Of a DNA stretch of 64,000 bases, positions 25,301 through 33,756 are shown piece after piece. The translations under genes were made by a program, and so were the position numbers. Within the stretch, counting starts at the first letter, position 1. The number at the start of each line of letters is the position of its first letter. The notes under the pieces were generated by a model. It ran no database searches and was not told where the DNA came from. It saw nothing but the letters and a program-made list of their open reading frames with translations. The stretch is from Corynebacterium sp. MSK297 (GTDB lineage: Bacteria > Actinomycetota > Actinomycetes > Mycobacteriales > Mycobacteriaceae): NCBI RefSeq assembly GCF_030232885.1, contig NZ_JASPGD010000008.1:1-64000 (forward strand). Reading direction: 5' to 3'.

Positions 25301-27103
25301 TTACTCCCAGGAGCTAGGCGCCTCGACGTGGTCGCGGCGTTTTTCTCCTTCGGCGTACAACGGCATGTCTTGACCGGCACGGTAGAACGGCGCGTTGTTG
25401 GCAGGCAGTGGGTTTTTGCCCTTGATCAAATCTGCTGCCTTCTCGGCCACCATCATCGTCGGCGCGTAAATATTGCCGTTGGTAATAGATGGGAATACCG
25501 AAGAGTCGACGACGTACAAGCCTTCGGTGCCCCATACCTGCATGGTGTCTGGGTCCACGACGGCCATCGGATCGTCCTCAGCGCCCATCTTTGCAGTACA
25601 GGAAGGGTGCAAAGCGGTTTCGCCGTCGTTGCGTACCCACTCCAGGATCTCCTCGTCGGTCTGCACATCCGGGCCTGGGGAGAACTCACGGGTGCCGTGC
25701 TCGGCCATCGCGTCGGTGGCCATCAGTTCACGCGCCTTGTGCACGGCCTCGACCCATTCGCGGCGGTCTTGCTCGGTGCGCAGGTAGTTGAACAGCATCT
25801 TTGGCTTGACGTGTGGGTCTGCCGATTGGATGCGCACCCAGCCCTTGGTGTCGGAGAACATTGGGCCGACGTGCCACTGGAAACCATGCTTGACCTTGGC
25901 TGGGGTGCCGTCGTAACGCACCGCCATAGGCAGGAAGTGGAACATCAGGTTCGGGTATTCTTCGTCGTCGTTGGAACGCACGAAGCCACCGGCTTCAAAG
26001 TGGGAGGTTGCCACTGGGCCCTTGTGGGTCAGCAACCACTGTAGGCCCATGAACGGCCAACGCCACTTGCGCAGGTACGGCTGCGAGGAATGCGGCGTGT
26101 CTACCTCATACTGGATGTAGACCTCCAGGTGGTCCTGCAGGTTTTCGCCCACGCCAGGCAGTTCCTTGACGACGTCAATGCCGTGTTCTTCCAGCAATTC
26201 GCGCGGGCCCACGCCGGAAAGTTGCAGCAGCTGTGGCGTGTTGATAGCCCCGGAAGCCAGGATGACCTTGTCCGCGTAGATGCGGCGGGTAGCGCCCTGC
26301 CATTCGTATTCCACGCCCTTGGCGGTGGTGCCGTCGAAAATTACGCGACGGGTGAATGCCTGGGTGCGCACTTCCAGGTTCTCCCGCTGCAAGATTGGGT
26401 GCAGGTAGGCGCGTGCCGACGAGTGGCGGCGGCCTTTTTTAATATTGCGGTCGAAAGGCGCAAAGCCTTCTTGCCGGTAGCCGTTGACGTCGTTGGTCAG
26501 CTCATAGCCGGATTCCTGCACAGATTTGAACAGTGCCTGGAACAGCGGGCTGGTGGCCGGGCCGCGGGACAGGTACAGCGGGCCGTTGTGGCCACGGCGC
26601 GGATCGTTGGCGTCGGCGCCCTTCGCGGTTTCCATTTTGTTGAAGTACGGCAGGCAGTGCGCGTAGTCCCAGTGCTCCAGGCCTGGGTTTTCTGCCCACT
26701 TTTCATAATCGAGTGGGTTGCCGCGCTGGAAGATCATGCCGTTGATGGAACCGGAACCGCCGAGCACCTTACCGCGGGCGTGTGGCACGCGGCGGCCGTT
26801 CATCTCTGGTTCTGGCTCGGTTTCATACACCCAGTCGTAGTCCTTGTCGCCGATTGGGAAGGAAAAACCTGAGGGCATGTGGATGAAAAGGTCCCAGATG
26901 CTGTCTGGGCGGCCAGCTTCCAACACGACGACGCGGGTGTCTGGGTCTTCGGTCAAACGGTTGGCAACCACCGATCCTGCAGATCCACCGCCGACGACAA
27001 CGACGTCGCTGACCTCATCGGTCACTGGCGCCGAGTTTTTCGACGCTTTCTTCGCCGAGGTTGCGGCATTCATGGTGTTAAACAGTCGCGAAAAAATGCT
27101 CAC
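25301..27103 (-). CDS. betA: Choline dehydrogenase, GMC oxidoreductase family
   Basis: Protein of 600 residues, a flavoprotein oxidising choline to betaine aldehyde. The FAD-binding motif VVVGGGSAGSVVANRL is near residue 36, the GMC signatures are GKVLGGSGSINGM and ASGAINTPQLLQLSGVG, and the catalytic His is in ALHPSCTAKMG with the partner Asn in ITNGNIYAPT. The GTG start at 27103 follows GAAAGGA. It is divergent from the choline-type carrier at 27293. GMC enzymes vary in substrate; the carrier and aldehyde dehydrogenase nearby support choline. Confidence 0.85.
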   Translation of the reverse strand: MSIFSRLFNTMNAATSAKKASKNSAPVTDEVSDVVVVGGGSAGSVVANRLTEDPDTRVVVLEAGRPDSIWDLFIHMPSGFSFPIGDKDYDWVYETEPEPEMNGRRVPHARGKVLGGSGSINGMIFQRGNPLDYEKWAENPGLEHWDYAHCLPYFNKMETAKGADANDPRRGHNGPLYLSRGPATSPLFQALFKSVQESGYELTNDVNGYRQEGFAPFDRNIKKGRRHSSARAYLHPILQRENLEVRTQAFTRRVIFDGTTAKGVEYEWQGATRRIYADKVILASGAINTPQLLQLSGVGPRELLEEHGIDVVKELPGVGENLQDHLEVYIQYEVDTPHSSQPYLRKWRWPFMGLQWLLTHKGPVATSHFEAGGFVRSNDDEEYPNLMFHFLPMAVRYDGTPAKVKHGFQWHVGPMFSDTKGWVRIQSADPHVKPKMLFNYLRTEQDRREWVEAVHKARELMATDAMAEHGTREFSPGPDVQTDEEILEWVRNDGETALHPSCTAKMGAEDDPMAVVDPDTMQVWGTEGLYVVDSSVFPSITNGNIYAPTMMVAEKAADLIKGKNPLPANNAPFYRAGQDMPLYAEGEKRRDHVEAPSSWE

Positions 27104-27292
27104 GCTGCGTCCTTTCTACTGCTTGTGCCCACGGCGGTAGCCGCGTGCGGAACAATAGCCCAGCCTAGCGGCGAAAAATAGCCCTAGCCAATAACTGTGT
27201 GATGGTATACAGTCAAAAAGCTTGAAAAACTGAGAATCGGTTCAAAGTGGAATCAAAAAATCCGCACAACAGCAGAATATAAGGAGATGGTG

Positions 27293-29461
27293 GTGGCTGA
27301 TTCAGCTGAACCGCAATCGACGGGCAGTACAGACAGTAAGGCTTCGCGGTTTATCCCTCGGGCATTGGTGGGAACCTTCCGTGCCGAAACTGGCTATGAC
27401 CACGGTGATGACGTGCCGGTAGCCAAGCCGAACTGGGTCGTGTTTGGTTTTTCCAGTGCGATCATTTTGGCCATTGCACTGTATACGTTCCTGGCGACGG
27501 AATCCGCGGAAGACAACCTGAACGCGATCACGAGCTGGATCGCCAGCAACTTCGGCTGGTTTTATATTTTGACCGCCACCGCAGTGGTGATCTTCGTGCT
27601 GGTAGTGGCATTTTCCCGCACCGGTAATCTCCGCTTGGGGCCGGACCACTCCCGCCCGAAATACAGCCTGTACACCTGGGCTTCGATGCTGTTTGCGGCG
27701 GGCATTGGCGTCGACTTGATGTTCTTCGGCGTTGCCGAACCACTCACGCAGTACTTCGAGCCGCCAACAACGGACCCAGAAACCTATGCCGCGGCAAAAG
27801 AGGCGGTGGCCTGGGCGATGTTCCACTATGGCATCGTCGGTTGGGCGATGTATGCACTGATGGGTATGGCCTTCGGCTACTTCGCCTACCGCCTGAATAT
27901 GCCGCTGGCGATCCGCTCGGCGCTATATCCGATCATCGGCAAGCGCATCCACGGCGCCGCTGGTCACACCGTGGAAATCGCGGCGATGTTGGGCACCGTC
28001 TTCGGTATTGCTGCTTCGCTGGGTATCGGCGTCGTCCAGCTCAGCTACGGCTTGCACCTCATCTTTGGTCTCGAAGTCACCATGGGGCTGCAGGCTACCT
28101 TGGTTGCTGTCGGCGTCATCGTCGCGACGATTTCCGCGATCTCGGGCGTCGACAAGGGTATTCGTCGTCTTTCTGAGCTTAACGTGGCCGTCGCCATCTT
28201 CCTGGGTGCGTACGTACTCATCGCCGGTAAGACCGCCTGGTTGCTGAATGCTTTGATCGATAACGTCGGCACGATGCTAGCGAGCTTCCCAGCATGGGTG
28301 ATGGACACCTACGCCTACGCGGATGATCAGGAAGCCGTCGGCGCGTGGATGGAAGCCTGGACGTTGTTCTTCTGGGCCTGGTGGATCGCGTGGGCAACAT
28401 TCGTTGGTCTGTTCCTGGCGCGCGTTTCTCGTGGCCGCACCCTGCGCCAATTCGTCATCGGTACCTTGATGTTCCCATTCCTGTTCATCGTGCTGTGGAT
28501 GTCGTTTTTCGGTAACTCGGCACTGGATGTGGTCATGGGCGGCAACAATGAAGAATTCGCCGAAACCGCGATGGCCCAACCTGAGTCCGGTTTCTACGAA
28601 TTGCTGGGCACCTACCCGGGTGCATCGGCCCTGATTTTGCTGGCCACCCTGTGTGGTCTGTTGTTGTACATCACCTCGGCAGACTCCGGTGCGCTGGTGA
28701 TGGCGAACTTCACCTCGCACATCGTGGACCACCGTCAGGATGGTGCGCCGTGGTTGCGCGTGTTCTGGTCGCTGACCGTTGGTGTGCTCACCCTGGGCAT
28801 GCTGGGCATTGGTGGCGTCGCCGCAGTGCAGGCAGCCACGGTGATCATGGGCTTGCCGTTCGCTTTCGTGATGTGGATGGTGATGTTCTCGTTGTGGAAG
28901 TCGCTGCGGCAAGAAAATATCCAGCGTGATTCCCGCGCGGTGGCGTTGCATTCCGCGATCGCCGGTCGCGTCGGCGGGGCGCGGTGGAAATCCCGGATTG
29001 GTCGTGCCAACCGTTGGCCAAGTGGCAAGGAAATCACCGAATACTTCGAGAATACCGCCACCCCTGCACTGGAGAAGCTCTGCACCGAGCTGCGCAGTGA
29101 AGGTTTGGATGCGCGTTTGCTCACCAGCCTGGTGGAAGAATGCCAGCTGCCGCAGCTGGACCTGGAAATTCAGCTGGGCGACGAGCGCGAGTTCCGTTAT
29201 CAGCTGTACCCAATCCAGACCGAGAGCCCGGATTTTGTGGACAGCAGCAGCGATTATTATCGCCTGGAGGTCTTCGACAACAACGGCTCCATGGGCTTTG
29301 ATGTTTATGGCTACGACGAGGATCAGCTGATCAATAACGTGCTGGACCTCTACGATCGCCACTTGGAGTATCTGCACATGCAGGCGCCGCTGCGTGGTTC
29401 CTCGGATCTGTCGGATAACTCGAATCCGGTTCGCAGTTGGAAAGAAGACTTCTCCGAATGA
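27293..29461 (+). CDS. betT: BCCT-family choline transporter (BetT-like)
   Basis: Protein of about 722 residues with 12 helices and a long C-terminal cytoplasmic domain of some 180 residues, as in BetT. The substrate motif in helix 3 reads AAGIGVDLMFFGVAEP; the Asp at the fifth position replaces the third glycine of the betaine-carrier motif GxGxG, a change known from BetP work to favour choline and proton coupling. I prefer the GTG at 27293, six nt after AAGGAG; an ATG at 27287 abuts that site. The upstream spacer has a weak inverted repeat (ACTGT/ACAGT, 27194-27213). Confidence 0.88.
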   Translation: MADSAEPQSTGSTDSKASRFIPRALVGTFRAETGYDHGDDVPVAKPNWVVFGFSSAIILAIALYTFLATESAEDNLNAITSWIASNFGWFYILTATAVVIFVLVVAFSRTGNLRLGPDHSRPKYSLYTWASMLFAAGIGVDLMFFGVAEPLTQYFEPPTTDPETYAAAKEAVAWAMFHYGIVGWAMYALMGMAFGYFAYRLNMPLAIRSALYPIIGKRIHGAAGHTVEIAAMLGTVFGIAASLGIGVVQLSYGLHLIFGLEVTMGLQATLVAVGVIVATISAISGVDKGIRRLSELNVAVAIFLGAYVLIAGKTAWLLNALIDNVGTMLASFPAWVMDTYAYADDQEAVGAWMEAWTLFFWAWWIAWATFVGLFLARVSRGRTLRQFVIGTLMFPFLFIVLWMSFFGNSALDVVMGGNNEEFAETAMAQPESGFYELLGTYPGASALILLATLCGLLLYITSADSGALVMANFTSHIVDHRQDGAPWLRVFWSLTVGVLTLGMLGIGGVAAVQAATVIMGLPFAFVMWMVMFSLWKSLRQENIQRDSRAVALHSAIAGRVGGARWKSRIGRANRWPSGKEITEYFENTATPALEKLCTELRSEGLDARLLTSLVEECQLPQLDLEIQLGDEREFRYQLYPIQTESPDFVDSSSDYYRLEVFDNNGSMGFDVYGYDEDQLINNVLDLYDRHLEYLHMQAPLRGSSDLSDNSNPVRSWKEDFSE

Positions 29462-29476
29462 AGTATTATATAGCGC

Positions 29477-30388
29477 ATGAATATGCATAAGATTGCGCTA
29501 TCCGTAGTCGCTGCCGCGACGATGGCGGCAAGCGTTATTACTACTCCAGCCGCTCACGCCGTACAGGGCGGCACTCCAGTTTCCGATGACGATGCCAACG
29601 CGAAAAACGTCGTCATCGTCGCTGGATGCACCGGCACCGCCATCAGCCCACACTGGGTGCTGGCAGCACGGCATTGCTTCGGTGACGGGACCACCGCGAA
29701 GCTGGTGCGCACCGGAATTGAAAAGACTGGCACTAAAGGCTCTGAAGAGGTGTATCACGCACCAAGTGGCGATATTTCCTTGGTACGCATGTCTACGCAC
29801 TCCTCGTTTGATTTTGACAGCTACCCAGAGCTGGCCACTGAAGAACCGAAGCCAGGCCAGGTAGGAACCTTCTACGGCTGGGATAACACTTCGCATGAGC
29901 GGCTGCCACATTCGCAAGCTGAGGTGAAAGGAACCTACCAGGACGGTAGCTACAACAACGGCAAGATGTATGTCATTCATCACAAAGACGGTGCGTACTC
30001 GCAGCCAGGTGATTCCGGCGGACCGTTCTTCATCAACGGCAAGCTTTCTGGTGTGGCTTCTGCAATTTCCGGTGATGGCGTGCCACTGAATTTGGCTGAT
30101 ATTTCTGCGCAGCTGGACTGGATCACACAGACCATGGCGAAAAACGGTGACGAGCCAAACCTGGGCAATGGCGCGGTCAACGGTGTGGAGAAACTTTCGC
30201 AAAATAAAAATTTGCCGAAGCCGGATGCTGGAATAGGCAACCCTGAAGAAACCGGCGCTGAAAAGGAGAGCGCTGAAGAAACAGGCGCTGAAGAAACCGG
30301 CCCTGAGCACAATAAAAAACAGGAGCAGGCGCCACAACCCGCTCAACCACACCTGGGCAGCTCGTTGCTGTCGTCGTCCAGCCTGTAA
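29477..30388 (+). CDS. Secreted trypsin-like serine protease (S1 family)
   Basis: Protein of 303 residues with a signal peptide (MNMHKIALSVVAAATMAASV, cleavage after AHA) and a mature start VQGGTPV like an activated trypsin. The catalytic His is in LAARHCFG, the Asp is probably in GDISLVRM, and the Ser is in QPGDSGGPFF. The last ~60 residues are a Glu/Gly/Pro-rich repeat (EETGAE) that may span the cell wall; no LPXTG anchor is present. It starts 15 bp after the carrier gene and sits between it and betB, an unexpected place for a protease. Confidence 0.85.
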   Translation: MNMHKIALSVVAAATMAASVITTPAAHAVQGGTPVSDDDANAKNVVIVAGCTGTAISPHWVLAARHCFGDGTTAKLVRTGIEKTGTKGSEEVYHAPSGDISLVRMSTHSSFDFDSYPELATEEPKPGQVGTFYGWDNTSHERLPHSQAEVKGTYQDGSYNNGKMYVIHHKDGAYSQPGDSGGPFFINGKLSGVASAISGDGVPLNLADISAQLDWITQTMAKNGDEPNLGNGAVNGVEKLSQNKNLPKPDAGIGNPEETGAEKESAEETGAEETGPEHNKKQEQAPQPAQPHLGSSLLSSSSL

Positions 30389-30560
30389 ATTTCTGTCCGG
30401 AAAATTCTTGTTTCGGCAACGCTGAAATGAACCGCAGAAGAATCTATCTGACGGCGTTGGCAAGCACATAGCGTGAGCAAACTTGCACAGCGCGTGACCA
30501 CCTTTCGCAGTAAAATTGGGATATTCGAGAAACATTCGACCCCAAGCGAAAGGTGTCATT

Positions 30561-32159
30561 TTGACCAACGCGAATAACCGCAGCACGCTGTTTGACCCCA
30601 CCACCACGGACTTGCTTGCCGACGTCTACCGCGCCGGAAACGACGCCCCGGCCAGCTTGTTCATTGGTGGGCAGTGGCGCCAGGCACAAGAAGGCGGCAC
30701 TCGCACCATCAGCTGCCCCGCTGACGGCACCACGGTGGGTGCGGTCTCGGAAGCCACGGATGACGACACCATCGCGGCCATCAAGGTCGCCCGCGAAACT
30801 TTTGACTCCGGCGTGTGGTCGTCGGTGCCAGCCCGGGAACGCGGCCGCCTGGTCATCGGCATCGCGGATAAGATCCGCGAAAATAAAGAACTCTTCGCCG
30901 CTGCAGAATCCGCCGACACCGGCAAACGCTTCGAAGATTCCCTGGTGGATATGGATGATATCGCTGCGGCCTTCGATCATTTCGGTACCCTGATCGGACA
31001 CCAGGCTGGCCGCGTGATCGATCCGGGCATGGATAATGTGCGCTCGCGCATTGATCACGAACCAGTCGGCGTCGTCGGCATGGTTACCCCGTGGAACTAC
31101 CCGCTGCTACAGGTTGCTTACAAGGTCGCACCTGCTATCGCCGCTGGCAACACCTTCGTGCTCAAGCAGGCAGAGCTGACCCCGCACACCGCAATGCTGC
31201 TGATGGCCGTGACCAAGGAACTCGGCCTGCCCGACGGCGTGGCCAACCTGATCACCGGTGCTGGCGCTGCCTGCGGTAACCCATTGTCTACCCACCCAGA
31301 CGTGGACATGGTCTCGTTCACCGGTGGCCTGCAGACAGGCAAGCTCATCGCCCGCAACGCGGCAGAAACCGTCAAGCGCGTGGCCCTGGAGCTGGGTGGC
31401 AAGAACCCGAATATCATCTTTGCCGACGCCGACTTCGACGTTGCCGTCGACAACGCGTTGAACGGCGCGTTCTTCCACTCCGGCCAGGTTTGCTCGGCGG
31501 GTTCGCGCATTCTGGTGGAGGAATCGCTGCACGATAAATTCGTTGAAGAATTCGCCAAGCGCGCCAACAACATCAAGCTGGGCGGCCCCACCGACGACAA
31601 GGCCGAAACCGGCCCGCTGATTTCCGCCGAGCACCGCGAAAAAGTCGCGGGGTACGTGGACGAAGCCCGCGAGCACGGTGCTAAGATCCTCTCCGGCGGA
31701 CGCGCTGCCACCAGTGAGGACACCAACGGCCAGCACGGCACCGGGAAGTCGGATCTGGGCGCAGGTTTTTATTACTTGCCGACGGTCATCGATGGCGTCG
31801 ACCGCAATGCCGACATGGATTTCGTCTATGACGAAGCCTTCGGCCCCGTCGTGACCATCGAGACTTTCCGCGATGAAGACGAGGCCCTGGAGATCGCCAA
31901 CGACACCATCTATGGCCTGACCGGCGCAGTATTTACCACCGATGCCGGCAAAGCCGAGCGCATCGTGCGCGGTCTGCGTCACTGCACCATCTGGATCAAC
32001 GACTACCACCCGTACCTGCCACAGGCAGAGTGGGGCGGTTACAAGCAATCCGGTAATGGCCGCGAGCTAGGTGAGGTCGGCTTGGCGGAATACCAGGAGC
32101 ACAAGCACGTGTACCACAACCTGACGCCTACCGTGCACGGTCAGTTTGGTCAGCAGTAG
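30561..32159 (+). CDS. betB: Betaine-aldehyde dehydrogenase
   Basis: Protein of about 532 residues, an NAD(P)-dependent aldehyde dehydrogenase. The general-base Glu is in ALELGGKNPNIIF, the catalytic Cys in SGQVCSAGSRI, and the Rossmann region in VTPWNYPLLQ. With BetA it completes choline to glycine betaine conversion for osmoprotection. A TTG at 30561 after GAAAGG is the likely start; the open frame runs further upstream to 30516 without a signal. Its 3' end overlaps prsW tail to tail by about 32 bp. Motif copies are at 30615 and 31775. Confidence 0.88.
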   Translation: MTNANNRSTLFDPTTTDLLADVYRAGNDAPASLFIGGQWRQAQEGGTRTISCPADGTTVGAVSEATDDDTIAAIKVARETFDSGVWSSVPARERGRLVIGIADKIRENKELFAAAESADTGKRFEDSLVDMDDIAAAFDHFGTLIGHQAGRVIDPGMDNVRSRIDHEPVGVVGMVTPWNYPLLQVAYKVAPAIAAGNTFVLKQAELTPHTAMLLMAVTKELGLPDGVANLITGAGAACGNPLSTHPDVDMVSFTGGLQTGKLIARNAAETVKRVALELGGKNPNIIFADADFDVAVDNALNGAFFHSGQVCSAGSRILVEESLHDKFVEEFAKRANNIKLGGPTDDKAETGPLISAEHREKVAGYVDEAREHGAKILSGGRAATSEDTNGQHGTGKSDLGAGFYYLPTVIDGVDRNADMDFVYDEAFGPVVTIETFRDEDEALEIANDTIYGLTGAVFTTDAGKAERIVRGLRHCTIWINDYHPYLPQAEWGGYKQSGNGRELGEVGLAEYQEHKHVYHNLTPTVHGQFGQQ

Positions 32160-33006
32160 GTAACTGACTGCTTGGTAACTGACTGACTGCCGTATATAAC
32201 TCGTTCTGGGGTTTGGCTGCCTTGAAGGCGGCCACCCAGACGTAGATAAATGACGCATACAGCACGATTCCGGTGACGATCTTGCTGCCGATCAGCAGCA
32301 CGAGGTCGTCGCCAAGAATATTCCAGCCGAAGTGGCAGGCGAACGCCACGGCAAACCAGCCCAGCGCGTGGGCCAGGCGCCAGGCCAAGCCCCGGCCGAC
32401 GGCGAACAAGGCCCAACCGATGCCCCAACCGGCAAGGCCGGTAAACGCGATATGTAAAAACGGGCCGAGGAACACCCGGGCGCCCCAAATCTGCAGCACA
32501 CCCATGACATCCGACGACGGGTGGATCGGCGCCATCACGATGCCGTAAAGCAGATTTTCAAAAGATTCAAAACCTAAGCCAACCAGCATGCCGATGACAA
32601 AACCATGCCACGGACGGTTGAGCTGCTTAAACGCCAATAAAATGAAAACCACGCCGGTGGCTTTCGCGATCTCCTCCGGGTAGGCCCCGCCCCAGGACGC
32701 GGCCGTCGTGGTGGCACCGGTATACGCGGCAAGGTCAATGATCGACGGCGCGCTTACCGACACCAATGCATAACTGGTGCCCGCACCCCACAACATCGCC
32801 AGAACCGCGGGCGCCCAACCTTGATACGGCCACAGGCGGGTGCAACGAACTACCGCGATGAGCACGGCCAAATACAACAAGGTAAACACGGCGCTGATCG
32901 CAGCCGGGGTGGGTAAAGCGAGGGCATTCGGCAGCACAGGAATCGCCATGAATGGCAGTCCCACCAGGATGAATAAGAACAGTGAATAGCGGAATAGTTT
33001 GCTCAT
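32128..33006 (-). CDS. prsW: PrsW-family intramembrane metalloprotease
   Basis: Protein of 292 residues with seven to eight helices. The family residues are AYPEEIAKATG (the EE pair), GLGFESFENLLYG, HIAFTGLAG and the C-terminal ACHFGWN, which together supply metal-binding Glu and His residues inside the membrane. PrsW cleaves anti-sigma factors in Bacillus; the target here is unknown. The C-terminal tail contains SQLPSSQLPT, encoded by the tandem repeat that overlaps the betB stop codon. It is 2 bp downstream of the gene at 33009. Confidence 0.85.
   Translation of the reverse strand: MSKLFRYSLFLFILVGLPFMAIPVLPNALALPTPAAISAVFTLLYLAVLIAVVRCTRLWPYQGWAPAVLAMLWGAGTSYALVSVSAPSIIDLAAYTGATTTAASWGGAYPEEIAKATGVVFILLAFKQLNRPWHGFVIGMLVGLGFESFENLLYGIVMAPIHPSSDVMGVLQIWGARVFLGPFLHIAFTGLAGWGIGWALFAVGRGLAWRLAHALGWFAVAFACHFGWNILGDDLVLLIGSKIVTGIVLYASFIYVWVAAFKAAKPQNELYTAVSQLPSSQLPTADQTDRAR
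32159..32188. repeat. 15-bp direct repeat at the betB stop codon
   Basis: GGTAACTGACTGCTT (32159-32173) is followed by GGTAACTGACTGACT (32174-32188); they match at 12-13 positions. It begins at the last base of the betB TAG and lies inside the prsW frame on the other strand. Confidence 0.6.
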
Positions 33007-33008
33007 GG

Positions 33009-33728
33009 TTATACGTGCCGCCTGACTGTTTGTGTGGATACATTTGTGTGTCCGGACGCGTTATGGATGGCCGCGTTGTGGACGGATTGCGGCAGCGGGT
33101 TTTCTGCAGCATCGCTGCCAGTACCGGAGCTGCCAGTACCGGAATAGCCTTGCAGCAGTTCGTGGACGATTTCTGGCAGTTCGGTCCCGGAAATTTCGCG
33201 CCAAGAACTGCTAATAATATCTAAGTTTTCGCTGATGAGTCCCTGGAAAACAATCACCTGGGAAGCCCCGATTTCGCTCGTCGACATGGCAATACCTCGA
33301 CCATTCGGTTCGATGAGCAGGCGTTGTTCACCCTCACGCAAAATATCGCCTTCGGGCAGGTCAGTACCCGTGATAAACCGGAACATGCGGCGCAAAGCCA
33401 GGTCCGGATCGCCTGCGTGCGGGGTGGTTATCGCCTCAATATGTAGCCCCGGGCAATTCCACCCCTGGCCGGTCAGCGCCAATGCGTCGACGGGGCATTC
33501 CCGGTCCGCCAGGTGTAATTCCGAACCCACCAGTGGGTCGGATACCACCAGTGGGGCAGTGGCTTGGCGTGTTGACGGGGTCGCTTTGCTGAGTACCACG
33601 GGCGCGAGCATGGCGACGGTGACCACAACGACAAGCACCACCCATAGCAGCGTCGTGCGTTGCGGTTGGCTGCGGTATAAGCGAAGTTGGGGTGAGCGTA
33701 GATCGGGCGGGGAAACGGGAGCGGGCAT
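33009..33728 (-). CDS. Hypothetical membrane-anchored protein upstream of prsW
   Basis: Protein of 239 residues with a short basic cytoplasmic start, one helix (about 28-46, LLWVVLVVVVTVAMLAPVV), and an external domain with two cysteines (ECP and NCPG). The tail is Ser/Gly/His-rich. It is 2 bp before prsW on the same strand, so the pair is probably an operon. It could be a PrsW partner or substrate, but nothing in the sequence shows this and I recognise no family. Confidence 0.65.
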   Translation of the reverse strand: MPAPVSPPDLRSPQLRLYRSQPQRTTLLWVVLVVVVTVAMLAPVVLSKATPSTRQATAPLVVSDPLVGSELHLADRECPVDALALTGQGWNCPGLHIEAITTPHAGDPDLALRRMFRFITGTDLPEGDILREGEQRLLIEPNGRGIAMSTSEIGASQVIVFQGLISENLDIISSSWREISGTELPEIVHELLQGYSGTGSSGTGSDAAENPLPQSVHNAAIHNASGHTNVSTQTVRRHV

Positions 33729-33756
33729 GCTAGCCAGCCTAGTAAACTAAGCAAAC

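Noticed and set aside
27194..27213. BetI-type operator in the betA/betT spacer
   Set aside because: The inverted repeat has only 5-bp arms, too weak to name a regulator.
28277..29488. Minus-strand open frame of 403 codons
   Set aside because: It is antisense to the BCCT carrier with His/Gln/Arg-rich shadow composition and no start signal.
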